64,000 bases of DNA, from contig NZ_FNOR01000006.1 of the NCBI RefSeq assembly GCF_900107095.1, forward strand, positions 1-64,000. The letters are read 5' to 3'. Below are positions 56,306-64,000 of the stretch, piece after piece; position 1 is the stretch's first letter, and each line of letters starts with the position of its first letter. The translations under genes and the position numbers were made by a program. The notes beneath the pieces were generated by a model. It ran no database searches, had not been told where the DNA came from, and worked only from the letters and a program-made list of their open reading frames with translations. The stretch is from Collimonas sp. OK242 (GTDB taxonomy: Bacteria; Pseudomonadota; Gammaproteobacteria; Burkholderiales; Burkholderiaceae_D).

Positions 56306-57178
56306 CTATTGGCCGTGAGTCTGGGCAAATCCAACGAGAGCTTTGGCCCAGCCAGTGCTGGCGTCAAAAACGGGTTGTTTGCCATTGGCGTCCCGGTCCC
56401 CGCTGCTACCCCACACAATGCACCCGGAAGCGCCTAGGTCATACAGTTTTTGCAGGCGGATCGTCATTTCTTTTTCAGAAAATTGAATCACCGGATTCGA
56501 CCCGTTGCCATCGGCGGTCGGGGTTCCGTAACCAGGGTTGATGTAGGGAATGATGGGCTTATTGGTTCCGTATCTTTTGGCCGCGTTGACGTTGTACGTC
56601 GCCGCTTTCATCCAGGCATCCAGATCGTCCCGGTTATAGTTGTACAAGACCGGGCTCAAAAAATCGACCGCTTCAGCCACTACTTTGTATTTGGCGTTCA
56701 GCCCGTCATAGCTTTCAATGCCGCTCTTCCATCCATATGTATTTTGCGGAGCCGTGGCATATACCCCCACCTTGGCCTTGGGATGCTCACCGCGATAGGA
56801 GTGCAAAATTTCAAGCACTTCGGGGATGACCGTTTGCGGATAAAAACGCTTACCAAATTCCGTATCAAATGAAACAATGCTGTCTGGCTCGGCCTGCGTC
56901 GCTTCTGCAATGGCTTTGATTTTTTCGTGATCCACCTTGCCGTTGGTCAAATAGGCAGCTTCGTAAATCACCTTGACCGGCTTGAGGCCAAACTGGACAA
57001 CATAGTCTGTCAACTTGATCGAGCGATCAATTTTCCCATCCGGCGTTTGCACTTTCCAGGGCAAAAAAACGTAGATAGTGAATTTCTTTGCTGCGGCCTC
57101 TTGCGCATGAACTGATAGAGCGAGGAAGAGGGGCAGCATGAGCGCGAGAATATTCTTGTTCATACCTGTTAGTTTCAT
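56306..57178 (-). CDS. Secreted TIM-barrel-like protein, possibly a glycoside hydrolase
   Basis: A 290-aa protein with a signal peptide ending LSVHA-QEAA (about residue 25). AGGA lies before the ATG at 57178. Strand-like segments at regular intervals (FTIYVFLPWKV, SIVSFDTEFGKRFYPQTVIP, KVGVYATAP, AVDFLSPVLYNYNRDDLDAW, KPIIPYINPGYG, SGCIVWGSSGD) suggest a TIM barrel of the hyaluronidase/GH type, with FDTEFG as candidate acid residues. I do not assign a family. It is a monocistronic minus-strand gene; the 293 bp beyond its stop show nothing else. Confidence 0.6.
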   Translation of the reverse strand: MKLTGMNKNILALMLPLFLALSVHAQEAAAKKFTIYVFLPWKVQTPDGKIDRSIKLTDYVVQFGLKPVKVIYEAAYLTNGKVDHEKIKAIAEATQAEPDSIVSFDTEFGKRFYPQTVIPEVLEILHSYRGEHPKAKVGVYATAPQNTYGWKSGIESYDGLNAKYKVVAEAVDFLSPVLYNYNRDDLDAWMKAATYNVNAAKRYGTNKPIIPYINPGYGTPTADGNGSNPVIQFSEKEMTIRLQKLYDLGASGCIVWGSSGDRDANGKQPVFDASTGWAKALVGFAQTHGQ

Positions 57179-57318
57179 TTGGAAGTTCCTGGTTGAGACA
57201 AATGGAGGTTGTCTTAGAAAAAAATATTGATTAAGTAATCGTGAATCGGGGCGATGTTCATGTCTTTACGGAGACTGGAAAGAAGTGGCCAAAATCGGTT
57301 TTGACCGATCTGTAATAG

Positions 57319-58179
57319 TCAGCTGGCATGCGTCGGCGCGGGAGCGAAGTAACCCATGCGATGGGACAGCGATTGCGCTGCGCTGCGCAGGTAATCTGCC
57401 AATGCTCCATCGAGCGAACTGTCAAAGCTGCCGGAAGATCCCATCAAGGCAATCACCAGGCAAATGTTTCCGGTATGGTCGAACACCGGCGCCGCCAGGG
57501 TGTGGATGCCTGGAACCGGCTTATCGATGGCGGTATCGATGCCGCGTGCCGCGATAATTCGCAGCTGTTCATGGTATGCCTCTACCGATTTCGAGTGCCG
57601 CTGGTTGACAGTCGCAATCCATGGCTCACCCGCCATGCGTATTTCATCTTGTACCAGCAGGTTTGCCAACACCTCAGGCGGCAAGTGTGCGGCGAATACC
57701 CTGCCGATGGCGGTATTCACCAATGACAGAACCGTCCCGATGCGCAGGCTCACGTGCTGCGGCCGCGCGGATTCTTCCAGTTGTACCACGGTCGGGCCCA
57801 GCGGGCCTAGCACCGCGGTTGCCACGCTGAGCTTGGTGGCCTTCGCGATAGTCAGGATTTCCTGCGCGGCTTCCCTGGTCGGCGACAGTCTTTGCAATGC
57901 CAGCAGACCGAGTTCCAGACTCAGTACGCCCGCTGAAAAACAACCGGCCTGATCGCGGCGCAAGATGCCGGTCTTGACCAGGCTTACCAGGTGAGGGAAT
58001 GCCTTGGCCGCAGGCATGCCCGCGACTTGCGCGAGGTCGCGCAGGGACAGCGGCACTCCGGCGGAGGCCAGGGCGACGAGTAATTCGCCACTGTTTTCGA
58101 GTGCCTGGATGCCGCGCTGCGGTTTGTCACTGTTCAATGTCGCCAGTTTGGCGGGGGAATTCTCTGTTGTAGATGACAC
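57319..58179 (-). CDS. IclR-family transcriptional regulator (first of tandem pair)
   Basis: A 286-aa regulator. The GTG at 58179 is taken as start, 11 bp after the stop of the second IclR gene; the frame extends further upstream only through that gene. HTH domain about 23-85 (QRGIQALENSGELLVALASA, LRDLAQVAGMPAAKAFPHLV) and an IclR effector domain about 100-270 (VVQLEESARPQHVSLRIGTV, AAPVFDHTGNICLVIALMGS). It shares the unusual QRGIQ(A/S)(L/V)E start with its neighbour, indicating tandem duplication. Confidence 0.88.
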   Translation of the reverse strand: MSSTTENSPAKLATLNSDKPQRGIQALENSGELLVALASAGVPLSLRDLAQVAGMPAAKAFPHLVSLVKTGILRRDQAGCFSAGVLSLELGLLALQRLSPTREAAQEILTIAKATKLSVATAVLGPLGPTVVQLEESARPQHVSLRIGTVLSLVNTAIGRVFAAHLPPEVLANLLVQDEIRMAGEPWIATVNQRHSKSVEAYHEQLRIIAARGIDTAIDKPVPGIHTLAAPVFDHTGNICLVIALMGSSGSFDSSLDGALADYLRSAAQSLSHRMGYFAPAPTHAS

Positions 58180-58190
58180 AGCTAAAGTCT

Positions 58191-59039
58191 TTATAAAACG
58201 GCGGCGAGCTCGCCACTGATGGTTTTTGCGGTGCGCTCCAGCGCGGTAGCCACCGGGCCATCCCATTCCACATCAATCGAACCCGATGCACCTATGATCG
58301 TCAGCGCCAGGCAAAGCTGACCGTCGCGGTCGAATACCGGTGCGCACAAGCTGCTGATTCCGGGACTCGGCGTATTCATGCTGCGCTCCATTCCGCGTTG
58401 GCGTATTTCAGCCAGGTGCTTTTCAAAAGTCGCATCCAAAGCCGCCTGACCGGCCTGCCGCGCTTGATCCGGAATGTCGCTGCCGAGCTGGCTGGCCAGC
58501 ATGATTTGGCGCTGTTCTGCGGACGCGAATGCACAGAACACGCGCCCGGTTGTGGTCATTTGCAGCGACATGACGGTGCCTATGTGCAAGTTCACATGCA
58601 ACGGGAAGCCGGCATGTTCATAGCGCACAATGGTCGGCCCTTGGGGGCCGGGCATACAGACCGCCACGCTGTAGCCCACTGTCTGGGCCAATGCCAGGAC
58701 GTGCGGCATTGCAGCGCGATATGCCGCTGTCTGTTCCAGCCGCAGTAGTCCCAGCCGCAGGGCGAGTGGACCCGGCTCGTAATCGCCGGAAACAGGATCG
58801 CGCCTCACCAGCCCTATCCGGCTGAGGCTGACCAGGTAGGTGAATGCCTGCGCAGGCGGCAGGTCGGCGGCAACACCCAGATCGGTCAGTCCAACCGGCC
58901 GCCGAGCGGCCGCGATAGCTTGCAACAGCCTTGCTCCAACCTCGACGCTCTGAATGCCCCGTTGCCGTTTTCCATCGGACTTGCTGCGCTCTTCGTCGTC
59001 AATCGGTGTTGCTGTTGCTGATGATGCCACTTTGCGCAT
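58191..59039 (-). CDS. IclR-family transcriptional regulator (second of tandem pair)
   Basis: A 282-aa regulator from the ATG at 59039; a TTG at 59060 is an alternative. HTH about 28-90 (QRGIQSVEVGARLLQAIAAA, LTDLGVAADLPPAQAFTYLV) and effector domain (VRYEHAGFPLHVNLHIGTVM, CAPVFDRDGQLCLALTIIGA). It diverges from the MBL-fold gene across a control region holding a palindrome and a good sigma-70 promoter. Likely controls the aromatic-type module to its right. Confidence 0.9.
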   Translation of the reverse strand: MRKVASSATATPIDDEERSKSDGKRQRGIQSVEVGARLLQAIAAARRPVGLTDLGVAADLPPAQAFTYLVSLSRIGLVRRDPVSGDYEPGPLALRLGLLRLEQTAAYRAAMPHVLALAQTVGYSVAVCMPGPQGPTIVRYEHAGFPLHVNLHIGTVMSLQMTTTGRVFCAFASAEQRQIMLASQLGSDIPDQARQAGQAALDATFEKHLAEIRQRGMERSMNTPSPGISSLCAPVFDRDGQLCLALTIIGASGSIDVEWDGPVATALERTAKTISGELAAVL

Positions 59040-59132
59040 TGATTGTTCCCGCCAGGTCAACTTCTCTAAAGCGTCATATTAAATGAAATTCCCGTCTTTC
59101 CTACCGAAAGCTGATGTCGTATTCCTCATTAT

Positions 59133-59151
59133 TATTTGTTAATAACAAATA
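59133..59151. promoter_or_regulatory. 19-bp palindrome between IclR and MBL-fold genes
   Basis: TATTTGTTAATAACAAATA has perfect 9-bp arms around one central A. It ends 9 bp upstream of the -35 box of the MBL-gene promoter and lies 94 bp from the IclR start, an ideal activator or repressor site for one of the IclR proteins. Confidence 0.55.
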
Positions 59152-59160
59152 TATTTGATA

Positions 59161-59190
59161 TTGACAAATTAAATCACGGGGGCCTATCAT
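59161..59190 (+). promoter_or_regulatory. Sigma-70-type promoter for the MBL/monooxygenase unit
   Basis: TTGACA (59161-59166) and TATCAT (59185-59190) are separated by 18 bp, 110 bp upstream of the MBL-fold ATG. The perfect -35 and near-consensus -10, with the palindrome immediately upstream, make this the likely start of the operon 59301-63696. Confidence 0.6.
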
Positions 59191-59300
59191 CCGTTTACCG
59201 AAAAAAATCTAATACAAAACAAGGTGAGACAAGCGCCAAAGCAATCGTCTGCACAAGGTGCTGGCAGGCAAGGTCTCACCTCAACTTTCGAGGAAGAACC

Positions 59301-60266
59301 ATGACTAAAGCTTTTGCCTCCCAGGCCGATCTGGAAGAGAAGAAAATCACCTTCACGCAGTTGTCGGAAAACGCCTGGGCGTATACCGCCGAAGGCGATC
59401 CCAACTCCGGCGTCATTATTGGCGATGACAGTGTCCTGATCGTCGATACCACCGCCACTCCCGCCATGGCGCAAGACTTGATCGCACGGATACGCGCCGT
59501 CACCGACAAGCCGATCAAGCATGTCGTCCTGTCGCACTATCATGCGGTGCGGGTGCTTGGCGCATCGGCCTATTTCAACGAAGGCGCACAGCAAATCATT
59601 GCCAGCCGCGGTACCTACGAGATGATCGTGGAACGTGGCGAGGCGGATATGAAATCGGAAATAGAACGCTTCCCACGCTTGTTTGCCGGCGTCGAAACGG
59701 TCCCGGGCCTGACTTGGCCAACGCTGGTCTTCGAGAAAGAGATCACCTTATTTCTCGGCAAGCTTGAAGTCAAAATAATGCACCTCGGCGCCGGCCATAC
59801 CAAGGGCGACACCGTGGTATGGATTCCGTCCCAAAAAGTATTGTTCTCCGGCGACCTGGTCGAGTACGGTGCCGCCTGTTATTGCGGCGATGCACAATTG
59901 GAGCAATGGCCAGCCACACTCGAAGCGTTGCGGGAACTGGGACCCGAGAAGCTGGTGCCCGGCCGCGGCCCGGCCATGTTCAACGCTGCGGAAGTCCATG
60001 TCGGCCTCGACTATACCAAGGACTTCGTGACCACACTGTTGCAGCAGGGACGCGAAGCCGTTGCGCAAAACCTCGATTTGAAGGGGGCGATGGCACACGC
60101 GCGCAAGGCGATGGATCCGAAGTTCGGACAAGTGTTTATCTATGAACACTGCCTGCCATTTGACGTATCACGTGCATTCGATGAAGCCAGCGGCATCGCC
60201 CATCCTCGCATCTGGACCGCACAACGGGACCAGGAGATGTGGTCCGCGTTACAGAGCAGTAAATAA
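59301..60266 (+). CDS. Metallo-beta-lactamase-fold protein with altered HxHxDH motif
   Basis: A 321-aa protein from the ATG at 59301 (GAGGAAG upstream). The MBL fold is clear: GVIIGDDSVLIVDTTATPAM, VVLSHYHAVRVLGAS, IMHLGAGHTKGDTVVWIP and VLFSGDLVEYG. The expected HxHxDH is HYHAVR (His79, His81, Val83, Arg84), so the second metal site has lost Asp and His, while His166 and Asp185 remain. A mononuclear or changed metal centre is likely. It is the first gene of a unit with an FAD monooxygenase, a DUF2783 protein and a transporter, so it may hydrolyse a ring-cleavage or ester intermediate. Substrate unknown. Confidence 0.85.
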   Translation: MTKAFASQADLEEKKITFTQLSENAWAYTAEGDPNSGVIIGDDSVLIVDTTATPAMAQDLIARIRAVTDKPIKHVVLSHYHAVRVLGASAYFNEGAQQIIASRGTYEMIVERGEADMKSEIERFPRLFAGVETVPGLTWPTLVFEKEITLFLGKLEVKIMHLGAGHTKGDTVVWIPSQKVLFSGDLVEYGAACYCGDAQLEQWPATLEALRELGPEKLVPGRGPAMFNAAEVHVGLDYTKDFVTTLLQQGREAVAQNLDLKGAMAHARKAMDPKFGQVFIYEHCLPFDVSRAFDEASGIAHPRIWTAQRDQEMWSALQSSK

Positions 60267-60297
60267 GAAAGATCTGAGTTGGAGGAGACCCGTCGCG

Positions 60298-61983
60298 ATG
60301 AACACAGTTTATCAATCACTTAAATTTGAATTCCAGCGCTGCAGCGAACAAGATGCGCTTGTCCCCGTCAGCACGACGCATCCGGTCATCGTGGTGGGGG
60401 CGGGGCCGGTGGGACTGTCTACGGCCATTGATCTGGCGCAGCAAGGCACGCCGGTAGTGCTGGTCGATGATGATTGCACTTTGTCGACGGGCTCGCGCGC
60501 CATCTGCTTTGCCAAACGTTCGCTGGATATTTTTGACCGGCTCGGCTGCGGTGAGCGGATGGTGGAGAAGGGCGTCAGTTGGAATGTGGGCAAGATTTTT
60601 CTGAAAGATGAACTGGTCTACAGCTTCGACCTGTTGCCGGAGTCCGGTCATCATCGGCCTGCTTTCATCAACCTGCAGCAGTATTACGTGGAGGGCTTCC
60701 TGCTTGAGCGTGCGCGCCAGTTGCCGAATCTTGAGATTCGCTGGAAAAGCAAGATCATTGGCATTCAGCAAGAAAGCGAGCGCGTCACGCTTACGGTCGA
60801 GACGCCCGAAGGCAACTATGCATTGCATGGCCAGTATGTGGTTGCTGCCGACGGCGCGCGCAGTCCGGTGCGCCGCTTGATGGGGCTTGACAGCAAGGGA
60901 CGAACCTTCAAGGACCGCTTTCTGATTGCCGATGTGAAAATGCAGGCCGCATTTCCGGTCGAGCGCTGGTTCTGGTTCGATCCGCCATTTCACCCGAATC
61001 AGTCGGTACTCCTCCACAGCCAGCCCGACAACGTCTGGCGGATTGATTTTCAACTCGGATGGGATGCCGATCCCGAGTTGGAAAAGACCCCGGAGAGAGT
61101 CATTCCCCGGGTCAAAGCGCTGTTGGGCAACGACACCGAATTCGAACTGCAGTGGGTCAGCGTGTACACGTTCTCGTGCCTGCGCATGGACAAATTCCGT
61201 CACGGACGAGTCCTGTTCGCCGGCGATGCGGCACATGGCGTTTCCCCCTTCGGTGCACGTGGCGCAAACAGCGGTATCCAGGACGCCGAAAACCTGGCGT
61301 GGAAACTGGCGCTGGTGCTGAAGGGCCTGGCTCCCGATGCGTTATTGGACAGCTATGCGGAGGAACGCGAATACGCCGCTGACGAAAATATCCGGAATTC
61401 GACCCGCGCGACTGACTTTATTACGCCCAAGAGCAAGGTTAGTCGTTTGTTCCGCGATGCGGTTTTGCAGCTCGCCAGCCGCCACTCCTTTGCGCGGCAG
61501 CTGGTCAACAGCGGTCGCTTATCCGTTCCGGCCGTTCTTTGCGACTCGCCGCTGAATACGCCTGATCGCGATGGCTTCAGCGGGCAGATGATGCCAGGGG
61601 CTGCCGCTGTGGATGCGCCGGTAACTGCTGATAGTCAACCGGCCTGGCTATTGTCGAAACTTGGTCAGGTGTTCACCGGCTTGTTTTTTCATAGCAGTCC
61701 GGAACTGGATACCCCTACCGTGACGACCCTGCGCGCGCTGCAGCAAGGAAAGCCCGCGCTGAAGCTGGTACTGGTGCATATCGGTGGCGGTACTGCAAGT
61801 TGTCGCAACGATTTGCCGGGCGCCATCTTTGTTTCCGATCACGAAGGCCTCGCGGCACAACGCTATGACGCGCACGACGGCAGCTTTTACCTGCTGCGGC
61901 CAGACCAGCACGTCAGCGCGCGCTGGCGGGAGATCGATGTGCCGGCAGTGCAAGCTGCATGGCGACGTGCGCTAGGGCGTTAG
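60298..61983 (+). CDS. FAD-dependent aromatic hydroxylase-like monooxygenase
   Basis: A 561-aa group A flavoprotein monooxygenase related to MhpA and phenol-type hydroxylases. The ATG at 60298 follows GGAGGAGA. FAD motif VIVVGAGPVGLSTAIDLAQQ (about 29), DG motif YVVAADGARSPVRRLMG (about 182) and GD motif GRVLFAGDAAHGVSPFGARG (about 303). A thioredoxin-like C-terminal domain covers about 440-561. It probably hydroxylates an aromatic acid or phenol with NAD(P)H and O2. The gene follows the MBL gene by 31 bp. Confidence 0.88.
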   Translation: MNTVYQSLKFEFQRCSEQDALVPVSTTHPVIVVGAGPVGLSTAIDLAQQGTPVVLVDDDCTLSTGSRAICFAKRSLDIFDRLGCGERMVEKGVSWNVGKIFLKDELVYSFDLLPESGHHRPAFINLQQYYVEGFLLERARQLPNLEIRWKSKIIGIQQESERVTLTVETPEGNYALHGQYVVAADGARSPVRRLMGLDSKGRTFKDRFLIADVKMQAAFPVERWFWFDPPFHPNQSVLLHSQPDNVWRIDFQLGWDADPELEKTPERVIPRVKALLGNDTEFELQWVSVYTFSCLRMDKFRHGRVLFAGDAAHGVSPFGARGANSGIQDAENLAWKLALVLKGLAPDALLDSYAEEREYAADENIRNSTRATDFITPKSKVSRLFRDAVLQLASRHSFARQLVNSGRLSVPAVLCDSPLNTPDRDGFSGQMMPGAAAVDAPVTADSQPAWLLSKLGQVFTGLFFHSSPELDTPTVTTLRALQQGKPALKLVLVHIGGGTASCRNDLPGAIFVSDHEGLAAQRYDAHDGSFYLLRPDQHVSARWREIDVPAVQAAWRRALGR

Positions 61984-62042
61984 CGCCTGACGATCTGATT
62001 ATTGGAAATTATGAGAAATAGAACTGCCCATAGGAGACAACC

Positions 62043-62243
62043 ATGGCGTTAAATACCACCCAGAACCTGACTCGCCCAGACGATTTTTACGAGTTCCTGA
62101 TCGAAATGCATCGCGATCTGGACGAGGCGCAGAGCCAGTCCGCCAATGCCCAGCTGATCTTGCTTCTGGCAAACCACATTGGCGATTTCAACTTGCTATG
62201 TGAAGCAATGACGTTGGCGCGCGAATCCGTTCTCAGACAGTAG
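62043..62243 (+). CDS. DUF2783 small protein
   Basis: A 66-aa protein with GGAG before the ATG. The sequence (NLTRPDDFYEFLIEMHRDLD, AQLILLLANHIGDFNLLCEA) belongs to the DUF2783 family, typically found beside an FAD-dependent monooxygenase and MBL-fold protein exactly as here. Helical and soluble; probably an accessory subunit or stabiliser. Function is unknown. Confidence 0.8.
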   Translation: MALNTTQNLTRPDDFYEFLIEMHRDLDEAQSQSANAQLILLLANHIGDFNLLCEAMTLARESVLRQ

Positions 62244-62361
62244 CCAGTCATCTAATGCACCTAACGCAATTTCAACGACACGCAGATGTCGCAACTCATT
62301 GCGCTGTCCCATCACGCCGATTTGTGAGGTCGTCAGCCATTAGCCCCGAAGCGAGACAAAA

Positions 62362-63696
62362 ATGATCAGCACGCCCGCGAATGAAAAGTCGATCGACCTG
62401 ATCGATACAAGCCATGCAGACGCCGCGCTTTACCGCAAGGTTTCAATGCGCATCATCCCTTTTCTATTTATCTGTTACGTCGTGTCTTTCCTGGATCGCA
62501 TCAACATCGGCTTCGCGCAGTTGCAGATGAAGCAGGATCTTGGCTTCAGCGATGCAATGTATGGTCTGGGGGCAGCGGTGTTTTATGTCGGCTATGTCCT
62601 GTGCGAGGTGCCCAGCAATCTGTTACTGGAGAAATTCGGCGCACGCAAAACTTTCGTGCGCATCATGTTGTTGTGGGGTGTTGCCTCAGTGGGGATGATG
62701 TGGGTGTCGACCCCCATCCATTTTTATGTCTTGCGTTTCTTGCTGGGTGTATTTGAGGCTGGATTTTTCCCTGGCATTGTGCTGTATCTGACGTATTGGT
62801 ACCCTTCATTGCGGCGGGCATCGGTGCTGTCTGTGTTTTTCGCGGGCGTCGCGGTGGCAGGCGTCCTGGGCGGCCTGTTCTCCGGCTGGATCATGCGCGA
62901 CATGGCCGGGGTACTCGGCATGCGCGGCTGGCAATGGATGTTTGTCATCGAAGGATCGCCGGCAATTCTACTGGCGTTAATCGCCTATTTCTATCTGGAC
63001 GATAATCCGCATCAGGCCAGGTGGCTGGCAAGCGGAGAAAAACAGCGGCTAGCTGCAAATCTGACGCATGATCGCCAGCAAACGCAGGGCGATTCACGAC
63101 ACGCGTTTTCAGCGGCGCTGGCCAACCCGCGGGTTTACTTGTTCGCCTTCATTTACTTTTCCCTGACCTGTGCATCGCTGACCTTGAATTTCTGGATGCC
63201 GATCATGATTCGGGATTTTGGCGTGAGCGACGTGCTCCTGATAAGTTTGTATTCGGCAATCCCGAATGCCATTGGCGCGGTCGGCGTGATTTTGATTGCG
63301 CGCCACTCCGACCTGAAGGCTGAACGCCGCAGGCATTTCGCCCTGTGTACGATAGGCGGCGCGGCCGCGCTGTTCTTGCTTACCCTGCATCCCGGGAGTC
63401 TGATAGCGACGCTCACGATACTCTCGGCCGCCGCCGTTCTTATCTTTGCCGCCCTGCCTATTTTCTGGGCGGTGCCCACCACCTATCTGTCGGGGAATGC
63501 TGCGGCGGGCGGGATTGCGATGATAAGCAGCATCGGAATTACCAGCGGCATCGTCAGTCCGTGGGTGATAGGCCAGATAAAAACGCGCACGGGAAATATG
63601 GATATTGCACTGTACTTGCTGAGCGTATTGTTGGTCATGAGCGCCATGGCGCTCCTCATCGGCGTGCGAAAAAAGGGTAAAGCGCTTGCACATTAG
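62362..63696 (+). CDS. MFS transporter, anion:cation symporter (ACS) family
   Basis: A 444-aa, 12-helix transporter. The signature SFLDRINIGFAQLQMKQDLG (about 42) and EVPSNLLLEKFGARKTFVRI (about 87) are typical of ACS members for phthalate, tartrate, 4-hydroxyphenylacetate or other organic anions. As last gene of the unit it probably imports the aromatic acid degraded by the monooxygenase. The inverted repeat AAAGCGC/GCGCTTT at 63679-63703 spans its stop and may be a weak terminator, although no T run follows. Confidence 0.88.
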   Translation: MISTPANEKSIDLIDTSHADAALYRKVSMRIIPFLFICYVVSFLDRINIGFAQLQMKQDLGFSDAMYGLGAAVFYVGYVLCEVPSNLLLEKFGARKTFVRIMLLWGVASVGMMWVSTPIHFYVLRFLLGVFEAGFFPGIVLYLTYWYPSLRRASVLSVFFAGVAVAGVLGGLFSGWIMRDMAGVLGMRGWQWMFVIEGSPAILLALIAYFYLDDNPHQARWLASGEKQRLAANLTHDRQQTQGDSRHAFSAALANPRVYLFAFIYFSLTCASLTLNFWMPIMIRDFGVSDVLLISLYSAIPNAIGAVGVILIARHSDLKAERRRHFALCTIGGAAALFLLTLHPGSLIATLTILSAAAVLIFAALPIFWAVPTTYLSGNAAAGGIAMISSIGITSGIVSPWVIGQIKTRTGNMDIALYLLSVLLVMSAMALLIGVRKKGKALAH

Positions 63697-63806
63697 GCGC
63701 TTTGGAAGCAGGCAGCCGGGGTATCTATGTGACGAACAGTCTTTTGAACGTATCTTCATCTGCGAGAGATGCCAACATAAATAACGGGCTGTCCTGGCTC
63801 AGCTGT

Positions 63807-64000
63807 TCAGGTCAGGCCGCCGAATCGCTGATAAAAGTAGGGCGCGGCTTGCGGCGCATTTTCGTCTTCGCGGCGCAAGGTGTCGAGCAGGTATTTCTCT
63901 GCATTGGCGTACACGGCGTTGTAGATCTGATAGCACAGGTCATAGGCAGTTGTGCCAGGCCATTGTGCGGGCAGCAGTTCCAGCGGTAGTTGCGGATCGT
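63807..64000 (-). CDS. PaaX-like repressor, C-terminal part (truncated by window edge)
   Basis: The minus-strand frame entering from the window edge reads DPQLPLELLPAQWPG, then TAYDLCYQIYNAVYANAEKY, and stops at 63807. The DPxLPxxLLPxxWPG segment is the conserved end of PaaX-family repressors of phenylacetate and related CoA-thioester pathways. Only 64 codons are visible, so start and HTH lie outside. It converges on the MFS gene. Confidence 0.65.
   Translation of the reverse strand, partial: DPQLPLELLPAQWPGTTAYDLCYQIYNAVYANAEKYLLDTLRREDENAPQAAPYFYQRFGGLT

Noticed and set aside
59136-59300. N-terminal extension of the MBL-fold protein
   Set aside because: The extension covers the promoter region and lacks a ribosome binding site, whereas GAGGAAG precedes the ATG at 59301.
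1-64000. CRISPR arrays, tRNA or rRNA genes
   Set aside because: No regularly spaced direct repeats and no tRNA- or rRNA-like sequence were recognised by eye; a covariance-model scan was not possible.

Overview
The window looks like chromosomal DNA of a betaproteobacterium (Burkholderiales, most plausibly Oxalobacteraceae or a close relative). The reasons are protein family content, moderate-to-high GC, GTG/TTG starts and clear Shine-Dalgarno sites. Genus is not proven from the sequence. No tRNA, rRNA or CRISPR array was seen. Functions below come from motif and family recognition by eye; no database search was run.

Layout: (1) 1-3617 holds the oxalate genes oxc (oxalyl-CoA decarboxylase) and frc (formyl-CoA transferase) followed by a PAS-domain protein. 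(2) 3618-12350 is accessory DNA: an IS3-type remnant, an NTF2-like hypothetical, a four-gene minus-strand cassette (two unknown proteins, a six-helix membrane protein and a GH25 muramidase-like protein), a JmjC/cupin-8 protein and a 642-aa propeller or tail-fibre-like protein. (3) 12351-38302 is a large exopolysaccharide/capsule locus: a lipoprotein, an outer-membrane barrel, Wza, Wzb and Wzc, a WecA-like initiating transferase, a NusG-paralogue (RfaH-like) antiterminator, TviB/TviC-like UDP-HexNAc dehydrogenase and epimerase, a MurJ-type flippase, four GT4 glycosyltransferases, a Wzy-like polymerase, an AsnB-type amidotransferase, an IS3 remnant, a possible alkaline-phosphatase-fold protein and a secreted beta-helix protein. 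The likely product is a polymer rich in (amidated) N-acetylhexosaminuronic acid. (4) 38303-43216 has an IS1182-type remnant and a FecI/FecR/TonB-receptor iron-signalling set. (5) 43259-43490 is a 232-bp palindromic MITE-like element, followed by a VirK/YbjX (DUF535) gene. (6) 45036-54333 is a nearly complete trans-4-hydroxy-L-proline catabolic cluster: epimerase, three-part D-hydroxyproline dehydrogenase, AraC regulator, solute-binding protein, deaminase, GntR regulator and alpha-ketoglutarate-semialdehyde dehydrogenase. (7) 54515-57178 holds three hypotheticals, two of them secreted. (8) 57319-64000 is an aromatic-type catabolic module: two tandem IclR regulators diverging from an MBL-fold protein, an FAD monooxygenase, a DUF2783 protein, an MFS transporter and the end of a PaaX-like repressor.

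The most notable regulatory structure is in region 3. A gap-free module of about 59 bp occurs three times, with CTGTCA and TAGACTCG always 38 bp apart. It lies in front of the lipoprotein, the OMP-wza-wzb-wzc unit and the wecA-like/antiterminator unit. Immediately downstream of the RfaH-like gene, in the leader of the sugar-synthesis operon, is an exact match to the enterobacterial ops element (GGCGGTAGCGTG). Together they suggest a two-tier control circuit for polysaccharide production: a shared activator or start element plus locus-encoded antitermination.
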